Shown one piece after another: positions 1 through 5,296 of a stretch of DNA of 15,188 nucleotides (position 1 is the first letter of the stretch; every line of letters starts with the position of its first letter). The stretch is taken from contig JAUVLL010000029.1 of assembly GCA_030600745.1 (NCBI GenBank), forward strand, positions 1-15,188, in the 5' to 3' direction. This DNA is from Spirochaetaceae bacterium (GTDB lineage: Bacteria; Spirochaetota; Spirochaetia; B11-G9). The notes beneath the pieces are model-generated. The model was given only the letters and a program-made list of their open reading frames with translations, made no database searches and was not told the DNA's origin. The translations under genes were made by a program, and so were the position numbers.

Positions 1-1
1 C

Positions 2-211
2 TTCTTCTGTTTGAGTATGAAAGATGGGAAGTTTTTTATTCGATCACTGGTTTATCATCCTGATGTTGGTTTGGCGAGGTATATTAAGATCCGAGGATCA
101 GCAAACCCTTATTCAAAAGAAGACAGGGAGTACTTTGCCATACGTGAAAGTTGTGCTAATCTTAAGCAGCTGGAATCAAAAAGAATCTTACCGCTGGTCT
201 ATTCAGCTTAG
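2..211 (+). pseudogene. decayed fragment, probable C-terminal part of a group II intron reverse transcriptase/maturase
   Basis: An open frame runs in from the left edge and stops at 209-211. It contains a segment reading RYIKIRGSANPY followed by a Y-F-x-x-R, which fits the pattern (H/Y)-x-K-(I/V)-(R/K)-x-x-A-N-P-(Y/F)...Y-(F/W)...R near the C-terminus of many bacterial group II intron maturases. After the R the resemblance fades and the frame closes. The HNH-type Cys/His motifs found in longer family members are missing. No reverse-transcriptase core (YADD) is in the window, so it lies to the left or is lost. Family assignment rests on one short motif seen by eye. If correct, this is a relic of a retroelement at the edge of the accessory region. 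Confidence is moderate to low. Confidence 0.42.
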
Positions 212-259
212 ATTAACAGGGCCCCGCTCTACCCGGAATGGTAGTCGAAATCCTAAGCT
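205..259 (+). other. nested stem-loop downstream of the intron-like fragment
   Basis: AGCTTAGATT at 205-214 pairs with AATCCTAAGCT at 249-259 (10 pairs, one bulged base). Inside it CTACC (229-233) pairs with GGTAG (240-244) around a 6-nt loop. The loop region is locally GC-rich. It does not match group II domain V, and no T-run follows for a terminator. Function unknown. It could be a remnant of intron RNA or of a recombination site. Confidence 0.3.
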
Positions 260-468
260 ATGGCGCCAGAGAATATAATCGAATAGATATTTGTATATTT
301 AGAAAATCAAATTGAAGTAGAGAATCAGATATACATATTGAGAACCACAGAACAAAAATTTGGAACTGAAAATCTATGATATAATGAACTACAAGAATGA
401 ATTAAAACTGTAAAGGATATCCTTAGATAAATGTAAACAATGTCCTATAGAGTACAGAGGGGTACAAT
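260..468. other. AT-rich intergenic stretch
   Basis: No ORF with a plausible start, ribosome-binding site or recognisable protein motif was found here. The only feature I can support is the promoter-like sequence listed separately, which leads into the dehydrogenase gene. Confidence 0.5.
377..385 (+). promoter_or_regulatory. extended -10 promoter for the dehydrogenase gene
   Basis: TGATATAAT is a consensus extended -10 element (TGnTATAAT). It lies about 85 nt before the ATG at 469. No good -35 is present at normal spacing; TTGGAA at 360-365 is only 14 bp away. An extended -10 can work without a strong -35. Two other cassette genes in this window have the same arrangement. Confidence 0.45.
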
Positions 469-1611
469 ATGATACAACTTTTAACAGTCGGAGTGATTGG
501 AAAATCGACAAAAGAAAATGAAAAACGAGTAGCAATTCATCCTGAACAAATAAAACATATTCCTCTGAGATTTCGAAAGCATATCACATTTGAGGTAGGA
601 TATGGATTGAGATTTGGAATGGATGATAACTCAATAGCCAAACTTACTTCAGGACGAGTTGCTTCCCGAGAGGAAATACTTAAGGATTTTGAATGTGTGA
701 TTATGCCTAAGCCATTAATGGAAGATTTGGCTCAAGTACACGAAGGTGCAATTGTTTGGGGTTGGCCACATTGTGTACAACAAAAAGAAATTACTCAAAT
801 ATCCATTGAAAGAAAATTAACGCTTATTGCTTGGGAGCAAATGTTTAAATGGAGTAGAATGGGTGATAAAAATATGCATATTTTTTACAAAAACAATGAA
901 ATTGCAGGTTATGCCGGTGTAAATCATGCTTTAAGTCTTATAGGTGTTGTAGGGAATTATGGGAAACCAAGAAAAGCAGTAGTATTTAGCTTCGGTTCTG
1001 TAAGTCGTGGTGCGGTTTATGCGTTGCAAGGTCAGGGAGTAACTAACATTACAGTGTATACCCGTCGAAAACCAACTGATGTAGGTGTTCAATTGCCTGC
1101 AATAACATTTAAACAAATGATTAATGACGATTCAGGACATTTGCTATCTGTTGAACCTGGCGGTAGCACTCGCCCGTTTTCAGAAGTATTATCAGATGTG
1201 CAAATAATTGTTAATGGCACTCTTCAAGATATTGAGCATCCATTAATATTCGTTCCAGGAGATAAGGCTAATAAATTGATGAAGGGTACACTCATTATTG
1301 ATATAAGCTGTGACGAAGGAATGGGCTTTTGGTGTGCAAAACCTACAACATTTGAACACCCTATGATTACTGTTGAGGGTAAATTTTATTATTCAGTTGA
1401 CCACACCCCAAGTTATTATTGGGATTCTGCTTCATGGGAAATATCCGATGCCTTATTGCCTTATCTGCCCATTGTTATGAAGGGACGTAAAGCCTGGGAA
1501 AATGACAAAACTATATCAAAAGCAGTAGAAATAAATGGGGGAATAATTCAAAATCAAAATATTATTTCATTCCAAAACCGCAACAAAGAATATCCATATA
1601 CATTTCTTTAA
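469..1611 (+). CDS. alanine dehydrogenase/PNT-family protein, N5-(carboxyethyl)ornithine synthase-like
   Basis: This 380-residue protein has the order of the alanine-dehydrogenase/transhydrogenase family. The N-terminal substrate segment has KENEKRVAIHPE, then MPKP (candidate substrate lysine) and WGWPHC (candidate catalytic histidine). A Rossmann segment follows with FGSVSRGA, and the C-terminal part contains KGTLIID, CDEG and YYSVDHTPS. The AGYAGV, KGTLIID and YY-x-V-x-x-TPS segments match what I recall of Lactococcus N5-(carboxyethyl)ornithine synthase. That enzyme reductively joins pyruvate to the side-chain amine of ornithine or lysine using NADPH. This protein is longer than that enzyme (about 313 residues). 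The true substrate is not determinable, and alanine or saccharopine dehydrogenase relatives are alternatives. The start is supported by AGAGGGG about 7 nt upstream. It is followed after 80 nt by the acetyltransferase gene with no recombination site between them, so the two may have travelled as one cassette. Confidence 0.72.
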   Translation: MIQLLTVGVIGKSTKENEKRVAIHPEQIKHIPLRFRKHITFEVGYGLRFGMDDNSIAKLTSGRVASREEILKDFECVIMPKPLMEDLAQVHEGAIVWGWPHCVQQKEITQISIERKLTLIAWEQMFKWSRMGDKNMHIFYKNNEIAGYAGVNHALSLIGVVGNYGKPRKAVVFSFGSVSRGAVYALQGQGVTNITVYTRRKPTDVGVQLPAITFKQMINDDSGHLLSVEPGGSTRPFSEVLSDVQIIVNGTLQDIEHPLIFVPGDKANKLMKGTLIIDISCDEGMGFWCAKPTTFEHPMITVEGKFYYSVDHTPSYYWDSASWEISDALLPYLPIVMKGRKAWENDKTISKAVEINGGIIQNQNIISFQNRNKEYPYTFL

Positions 1612-1691
1612 TTGATATTATTGTGCTAAAAGGTACAACTACAGATGACTCCAGGATAAAAACTTAATTACCTTAAGGAGGAGATAATTAA

Positions 1692-2228
1692 ATGGAATTC
1701 TTAACATTTCAATCAAGCAAAAGTGAGGAAATAAAAAAGCTATTCACTAAGGTGTTTTCAGACTCAGAAGGACAAGCAGAAGGCGAGTTAATAGGAAACT
1801 TAACTTATGACATAATGACCGTAACTGATGCTCAAGACCTTTATGGTTTTATTGCCACTGAAAATGAACAAATCATCGGCGGTATTTTTTTTACAAGGTT
1901 GACTTTTCAAAGTGGAGTAAATGCTTTTCTCCTATCACCTGTAGCCATACATACAAGCTACCAGGGAAAAGGTATTGGTCAAAAATTGATAAACTTTGGC
2001 ATTAACCACTTAAAAGAAAACAGAGTAAGCATAGTATTTACCTATGGCGACCCTAATTTTTACTCGAAAGTCGGTTTTAAATTAATTACCGAAAAAATAG
2101 CAAAAGCTCCCTTGAAACTAACGTATCCGGAAGGATGGCTTGCTCAATCATTGGATGGTGATGAAGTTGAACCAATTGCAGGTATTTCATATTGCGTAGA
2201 AGCATTTAACAAACCTGAAATCTGGTAA
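1692..2228 (+). CDS. GNAT-family N-acetyltransferase
   Basis: The 178-residue protein has the GNAT fold signature. A central strand reads LSPVAIH, directly followed by the acetyl-CoA pyrophosphate-binding motif QGKGIG (Q/R-x-x-G-x-G) and an amphipathic helix. Further on, YGDPNFYSKVGF is the strand-helix typical of the YhbS-like (COG3153) branch. It would transfer an acetyl group from acetyl-CoA to an amine, but the acceptor cannot be told from sequence. The start is secured by AAGGAGGAG at 1675-1683, the strongest ribosome-binding site in the left half. An attC-like structure begins 22 nt after the stop, the normal gene-to-attC layout of an integron cassette. GNAT proteins are frequent cassette cargo. 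Confidence 0.85.
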   Translation: MEFLTFQSSKSEEIKKLFTKVFSDSEGQAEGELIGNLTYDIMTVTDAQDLYGFIATENEQIIGGIFFTRLTFQSGVNAFLLSPVAIHTSYQGKGIGQKLINFGINHLKENRVSIVFTYGDPNFYSKVGFKLITEKIAKAPLKLTYPEGWLAQSLDGDEVEPIAGISYCVEAFNKPEIW

Positions 2229-2250
2229 GAGCTTTTTTTGGGTGGCACCA

Positions 2251-2324
2251 GCACATAACAAATCACTACACTGGATTTTTACTCCGCTGGGCTCCCTGAA
2301 AACCAGTGAGCTCAGACGTTACCT
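2251..2324 (+). other. attC-like integron recombination site (site 1)
   Basis: The left arm (2251-2276) has ACATAAC, a short spacer, then CACTGG after a few bases. The right arm (2303-2324) has CCAGTG, then CTCAGACGTTACC. CACTGG pairs perfectly with CCAGTG, and the pairing continues as TTTT/AAAA beyond an unpaired base. Outside, TAAC pairs with GTTA across unequal spacers. This order (R'', spacer, L'', loop, L', spacer, R' with a GTT core and unpaired bases) is the attC plan. The CTCA-n-n-CGTTA end also resembles classical attC sites. The R' box GTTACCT departs from consensus GTTRRRY. It lies just after the acetyltransferase stop. Confidence 0.6.
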
Positions 2325-2402
2325 TGCCAAATTTGAAAAATGTTAGATTTGTACATCGGAAGCAAAGAAATTAAACAAAATGTTTAAAGGAAGAGAATCC
2401 AA

Positions 2403-2509
2403 ATGGTTGAATTTGACTTTGGAGCCTGTTTGCGGTTGCTGACTTTGAATTTACGAATAATTCTACTCTGACAACTGTTATAATCACCGATGGAAGATTA
2501 AAAATCTGA
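2403..2509 (+). pseudogene. frameshifted small ORF of unknown family
   Basis: An ATG at 2403, preceded by AAAGGAAGAG (2396 and before), opens a 22-codon frame beginning MVEFDFGACL that ends at 2471. From 2429 a second frame reads FAVADFEFTNN, then on to TDGRLKI, and ends at TGA 2507-2509. The two pieces together look like one short protein-like sequence split by a single indel. No family recognised. It sits just after site 1, where a cassette gene would be expected. It may be a dead cassette ORF, or chance. Confidence 0.25.
2476..2484 (+). promoter_or_regulatory. extended -10 promoter upstream of the toxin-antitoxin pair
   Basis: TGTTATAAT fits the extended -10 consensus TGnTATAAT. A transcript starting near 2491 would reach the toxin start with a leader of about 118 nt. 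No convincing -35 is seen. It overlaps the frameshifted small ORF, so it could be a by-product of that sequence. Confidence 0.35.
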
Positions 2510-2580
2510 TAAATTCATCCCAATGGTAGCAAAATAATAAAGTAAAAAAAACAGAATAACCAAAGATGAAACTTGTATTA

Positions 2581-2600
2581 TGGATGCATATATGCTACCA
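2581..2600 (+). promoter_or_regulatory. 20-bp imperfect palindrome, candidate operator of the toxin-antitoxin pair
   Basis: TGGATGCATATATGCTACCA is symmetric at 8 of 10 half-site positions, with a perfect GCATATATGC centre. It ends 8 nt before the likely GTG start of the toxin. Ribbon-helix-helix antitoxins usually repress their own operon by binding short palindromes in just this place, so autoregulation is a reasonable inference. Confidence 0.45.
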
Positions 2601-2608
2601 TATTGTTA

Positions 2609-3052
2609 GTGAGAGTTACTGTTGATACAAATATAATATTTCAGGCTTTATACAGCAGTACAGGTGCATCACATCAAATTTTAAAGATGATAAGAACTGG
2701 AGAACTGTCTTTAGCAATTTCAATACCAGTATTTAAGGAATATCAGGATGTATTAAAAAGGAAGAGATCTCTGGATTTTATAGGGAAAACAGAAGAGGAA
2801 ATTGATACAGTATTGGAATTTATAGCATTAGTAGCTGAGCCATTTGTAATGAATTATTTGTGGCGACCAAATCTTAAAGATGAAAAGGATAATATCTTTG
2901 CAGAATTGGCTTTCAATAGTGGAAGTGAATTTCTTATTACAAAGAATATACGAGATTTTACTATAGGGAATGAATTAAAACTGGAATCATTTGAAGTAAT
3001 TACCCCAGGAGATTTATTGTCTAGATGGAGGAGAGATAATGAAAAAGAATAA
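2609..3052 (+). CDS. PIN-domain toxin (COG1569-type toxin of a toxin-antitoxin pair)
   Basis: Starting at the GTG at 2609, the protein is 147 residues and opens with VRVTVDTNIIFQAL, the classic first strand of PIN nucleases with its catalytic Asp (VDTN). Later acidic positions fit the family: KEYQDVL, LKDEKDNIFAEL, and LITKNIRDF near the end. PIN toxins are Mg2+-dependent RNases that cut tRNA, rRNA or mRNA; the target here is unknown. The open frame extends upstream to a TTG at 2573, but the added residues are not conserved-looking, and homologues begin right at the first strand. No Shine-Dalgarno precedes the GTG. A weak TTGTAT/TACCAT pair (2573-2601) would start RNA about at the GTG, so leaderless translation is possible. 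It overlaps the antitoxin gene by 14 nt. The toxin-first order is the reverse of most type II pairs. Confidence 0.78.
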   Translation: MRVTVDTNIIFQALYSSTGASHQILKMIRTGELSLAISIPVFKEYQDVLKRKRSLDFIGKTEEEIDTVLEFIALVAEPFVMNYLWRPNLKDEKDNIFAELAFNSGSEFLITKNIRDFTIGNELKLESFEVITPGDLLSRWRRDNEKE

Positions 3053-3302
3053 GAATGTTATGACAATACGGGTTCCGGAGAATTTAAAAGAAAGAATTGA
3101 GAAATTTGCTTTACTACAGGGAGTTTCTATAAATCAGTTTGCTTTATATACTTTTACAAAAGAACTTGCAGAATTAGAAACAAATAAATTTTTTAGAAAT
3201 GAATTAAAAAGTAAAAAGAAAGATACACTGAAGAATTTTGATTTATTAATGAGTTCTATTCCTGAAAGAGAAAATCCAGAATGGGATAAAATACGAGAAT
3301 AA
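3039..3302 (+). CDS. ribbon-helix-helix antitoxin
   Basis: This 87-residue basic protein has an N-terminal MTIRVPENLKERIEKFALL strand-helix, followed by GVSINQFALYTFTKELAEL as the second helix. That is the ribbon-helix-helix DNA-binding fold seen in HicB-tail and CopG-like antitoxins. The charged C-terminal tail (about residues 50-87, ending PEWDKIRE) is probably the part that folds onto and blocks the PIN toxin. It starts inside the toxin gene behind a strong GGAGGAGAG (3027-3035), while the toxin itself has no visible ribosome-binding site. That arrangement would favour antitoxin over toxin. It probably represses the pair through the palindrome at 2581-2600. An attC-like site follows 13 nt after the stop. 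Confidence 0.78.
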   Translation: MKKNKNVMTIRVPENLKERIEKFALLQGVSINQFALYTFTKELAELETNKFFRNELKSKKKDTLKNFDLLMSSIPERENPEWDKIRE

Positions 3303-3314
3303 AATATAAACAGA

Positions 3315-3390
3315 AAGTAACAAACACATGAAACGGAAAGCTTCTCGTCGCAAGCTCCTGTGAGGCTTCCGCTCATGCTAAGTGTTGAGG
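3315..3390 (+). other. attC-like integron recombination site (site 2)
   Basis: The left arm is AGTAACAAACACATGAAACG (3316-3335) and continues GGAAAGC; the right arm is GCTTCCGCTCATG, then CTAAGTGTTGAGG. CATGA..CGGAA..GC pairs with GC..TTCCG..TCATG with unpaired extra bases. Outside, AAC pairs with GTT across spacers of 5 and 6 nt. An inner AGCTT/AAGCT stem is also present. Unequal spacers and extrahelical bases are attC traits. The core GTTGAGG misses consensus GTTRRRY only at the last base. It lies directly behind the antitoxin gene, so the toxin-antitoxin pair would be one cassette between site 1 and site 2. Confidence 0.5.
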
Positions 3391-3434
3391 CTGAAGAAAA
3401 AGTGTAAATTTTGCTATCTTTCCGGGAATTCCCA

Positions 3435-3443
3435 TGGTAAAAT
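3435..3443 (+). promoter_or_regulatory. extended -10 promoter of the decayed membrane-protein cassette
   Basis: TGGTAAAAT matches TGnTAnAAT and lies 23 nt before the ATG at 3467, which also has a GGGGGA ribosome-binding site. A TTGCTA at 3411-3416 is too far away (21 bp) to be a normal -35. Confidence 0.3.
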
Positions 3444-3466
3444 TTAATTAGACTGGGGGAATAAAA

Positions 3467-3766
3467 ATGGGAAGATATAAAGAATATTTTTATTTTCATA
3501 TAGTAGTGGCATTACTTCCAGTCGAGACATCGCTTTGCTTTGTCTGGAGAATATAATCTGCATGGCATTGTCAGCAGATACCACTCCGCATTATACAACA
3601 ATAGCCGATTTTATTTGGAACTGGAATTGTAACTTTTATAATATTCATCCTTTCAAAAAATAGAGAGACTGGGTTGTTTAAATATAGTGGTTTATTTCAA
3701 CGTCTAAATTTGATTATTTTATATGGATGTTTAATCCTTAATTTCATATTAATGACAACAACTTAA
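3467..3766 (+). pseudogene. decayed small membrane-protein gene
   Basis: A frame opens at ATG 3467, behind GGGGGA at 3455-3460, with MGRYKEYFYFHIVVALLP and ends at TAA 3554-3556 after 29 codons. A stretch in another frame between about 3560 and 3625 reads HGIVSRYHSALYNNSRFY. A third frame from about 3612 reads LFGTGIVTFIIFILSK, then a charged bend, then LIILYGCLILNFILM, and ends at TAA 3764-3766. The last part has two hydrophobic segments joined by a charged loop ending in GLFQRLN, like the end of a small multi-pass membrane protein. At least two frameshifts are needed to join the pieces. Family not identified with any safety. It lies between attC-like site 2 and the half-site at 3801, as a cassette ORF would. 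Confidence 0.45.
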
Positions 3767-3800
3767 TATTGTTTAAAATGCTATGGACAATTGTTAAAAA

Positions 3801-3820
3801 GAACACATAGCAAATCACAG
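3801..3820 (+). other. attC left half-site (site 3), cut off by transposase sequence
   Basis: The 15 bases at 3804-3818 (CACATAGCAAATCAC) match 14 of 15 bases of the left arm of site 1 (2252-2266). The matching right arm (CCAGTG...CGTTA) is absent. The sequence instead runs straight into a minus-strand transposase fragment. This is direct evidence of a repeated element in the cassette region and of a rearrangement through it. Confidence 0.55.
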
Positions 3821-3964
3821 TTCGGGAACATACACTGGCCTGATCAATTCTTCTCCACTTGTTATCTGCATCTTGAGATAGATGGCCAACTTCTCAGCAT
3901 CAATTTTATCCGTCTTCTTCTCTAATATATTGGCTATAGACTGGCGCAAAAGCCTCTTAACCTG
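3815..3964 (-). pseudogene. IS110-family transposase fragment
   Basis: On the minus strand from about 3964 down to a TGA at 3815-3817 one frame reads VKRLLRQSIANILEKKTDKI, then DAEKLAIYLKMQ, and ends in RPVYVPEL. The K-T-D-K-I-D-A core followed by (E)xLA is the hallmark of the N-terminal RuvC-like DEDD nuclease domain of IS110-type transposases. Only about 48 residues remain. An in-frame stop lies two codons upstream at 3965-3967, and the downstream remainder, including the serine-containing C-terminal domain, is missing. The stop codon is made at the junction with attC half-site 3, so the gene was broken by recombination there. No inverted ends or flanking duplications are evident. IS110-group elements of the IS1111 type are known to target attC sites, so this neighbourhood fits, but the fragment is too short to assign the subgroup. 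Confidence 0.65.
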
Positions 3965-3967
3965 CTA

Positions 3968-3997
3968 TTGACCACTCCGCAAGCTTACCCTTACAAT
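3968..3997 (+). promoter_or_regulatory. sigma-70 promoter of the MinD-fapA-lgt operon
   Basis: TTGACC (3968-3973) and TACAAT (3992-3997) are separated by 18 bp. Transcription would begin near 4004-4008, giving a leader of about 140 nt before the ATG at 4144. It is the best -35/-10 pair in the window. It begins immediately upstream of the last readable transposase codons. Confidence 0.5.
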
Positions 3998-4003
3998 ATG
4001 ATT

Positions 4004-4143
4004 CATCGGAGGCTGGTCGGAAGTAAGCTTACCTGGTCGGGGACTTCGTCCCTGCTCGGCTATGCGACCTTCCTCCTCGCCAGTGAGTCGTACCGGAAGG
4101 ATGAAGTCCTGAGGAACGATCTCAGCAACCATAGGAGTTATAA
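4004..4143 (+). ncRNA. structured GC-rich 5' leader of the MinD-fapA-lgt operon
   Basis: GGAGGCTGGTCG (4008-4019) pairs with CGACCTTCCTCC (4065-4076) at 10 of 12 positions. Inside lie a perfect GTAAGCTTAC palindrome (4023-4032) and a GGGAC-TTC-GTCCC hairpin (4040-4052). After it come AGGA/TCCT (around 4098-4110) and CTGAG/CTCAG (around 4109-4125) hairpins, then the AGGAG ribosome-binding site (4133-4137). The block is visibly GC-richer than the DNA on both sides. AAGCTTACC is repeated at 3981-3989 and 4025-4033. I recognise no riboswitch class. It could be a regulatory leader, or the residue of another mobile element. Confidence 0.4.
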
Positions 4144-5274
4144 ATGCAGGTTCTGCCTATCGCAAGCGGGAAAGGGGGAGTAGGGAAATCTCTGTTTGCC
4201 GCTAATGTTGCAATAGCTCTTGCTCAGGCAGGGAAAAAGGTAATACTGGCAGATTTGGATCTGGGAGCTTCAAACCTTCATCTGATACTTGGAACAGGAT
4301 CTATAAAAGATGGGATTGGTACATTCCTTTGTAATTCTAAAATCAAATTTCAGGATATCATATTTGATACTGAGTATAAAAACCTCCAGTTCATTCCAGG
4401 AGACGGTGAAATCCCGGGAATGGCCAATCTTACAACTGAGCAAAAAACAAAATTGATTCGAAAACTTTACCTCCTGGAAGCTGATTATCTTATCCTCGAT
4501 CTTGGTGCAGGCAGTAGTTTTAATACTGTAGATTTTTTTCTTAGTTCTTCAATGGGAATAATAGTTACCTCACCATCCCTGACAGCAACCCTCAATGCAT
4601 ATCTGTTTCTAAAAAATGTGGTTTTCCGCCTTATGTCAACATCTTTTAAAAAAGACTCATGGGCAGGAAAGTACTTTGAAGGATTGATACAGGAAGGGAA
4701 GAGTTTTCAAAAAGTATATATACCAAAACTGATAGAGAAAATAAAATCTGAAGATCCTGAAAGCTATACCACATTTATGAAAAGTATGGATATTTTTAAG
4801 CCCATGCTTATTATGAATATGCTTGAGGATCCAAAAGATAGCCAGAAAGCAGTAAAAATACGCAGATCCTGTAAAGAATATATTGGAGTGGATTTAGAAC
4901 ACCTGGGAGTAATGTACTTTGATCATCTTCAGGAAATTGCCTTAAATTCCAGATTGCCAATTACCATTTATAAACCAGGTTCTATACTCAGTCAGGCAAT
5001 CTACAGGATTGCCGATAAAATTATTGAAAAAGGGGAAGAATTGAATGCCCCTCTGGATATATCAACTTTAAACAACAGCTATCAGACAGCTGAAATGGAA
5101 GCCGAAATTGATTATGGCAGCAAGGCCGAAGCTATGGAAAATTTACTTCACAGCGGAACCCTTACTGAAGGAGATCTTATTGAAACAATCAGATCCCAGC
5201 AGTATGAGATAAATACACTGAAAAAGGAAAATTACTTCCTAAAAGCCCAATTTTTAAAGGCTTCCGGCAGTTAA
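4144..5274 (+). CDS. MinD/ParA-superfamily ATPase (FlhG/MinD-like)
   Basis: This 376-residue ATPase starts with SGKGGVGKS at residues 8-16, the deviant Walker A with its signature lysine (K10) and the P-loop lysine (K15). ADLDLGASN at 36-44 is switch I, and ILDLGAGSS near residue 117 is the Walker B/switch II region. Such proteins dimerise with ATP on the membrane or on DNA and place other proteins at the pole or midcell. It is longer than MinD or FlhG (about 260-300). The extra C-terminal part (about 335-372) is charged and helical, with a coiled-coil look (QQYEINTLKKENYFLKAQFL). No amphipathic MinD membrane tip is evident. ATG at 4144 is supported by AGGAG 6 nt upstream. The gap to the FapA-family gene is only 22 nt, so the two are probably expressed together and may act as a pair. 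Confidence 0.82.
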   Translation: MQVLPIASGKGGVGKSLFAANVAIALAQAGKKVILADLDLGASNLHLILGTGSIKDGIGTFLCNSKIKFQDIIFDTEYKNLQFIPGDGEIPGMANLTTEQKTKLIRKLYLLEADYLILDLGAGSSFNTVDFFLSSSMGIIVTSPSLTATLNAYLFLKNVVFRLMSTSFKKDSWAGKYFEGLIQEGKSFQKVYIPKLIEKIKSEDPESYTTFMKSMDIFKPMLIMNMLEDPKDSQKAVKIRRSCKEYIGVDLEHLGVMYFDHLQEIALNSRLPITIYKPGSILSQAIYRIADKIIEKGEELNAPLDISTLNNSYQTAEMEAEIDYGSKAEAMENLLHSGTLTEGDLIETIRSQQYEINTLKKENYFLKAQFLKASGS

Positions 5275-5296
5275 CTGGAGGTAGAGGTACTTTGAT

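Noticed and set aside
235..272. tRNA-like 3' half (TCGAAATCC followed by GGCGCCA)
   Set aside because: No matching 5' acceptor strand, D-arm or anticodon arm can be drawn upstream; the T-stem does not pair properly.
3134..3499. Minus-strand 121-codon frame over the antitoxin and attC site 2
   Set aside because: It reads through the antitoxin gene and a palindromic site, has phenylalanine/serine-rich low-complexity composition and no start signal.
4065..4085. TCCTCGC motif as in the L3 loop of HDV-like ribozymes, near the operon leader start
   Set aside because: The required P1 strand complementary to the 5' end is not found after the loop, and no C75-type J4/2 segment follows.
3968..4183. 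71-codon + strand frame across the leader and into the MinD-type gene
   Set aside because: It overlaps the certain start of the ATPase in another frame, and its protein looks like translated hairpin DNA with no family resemblance.
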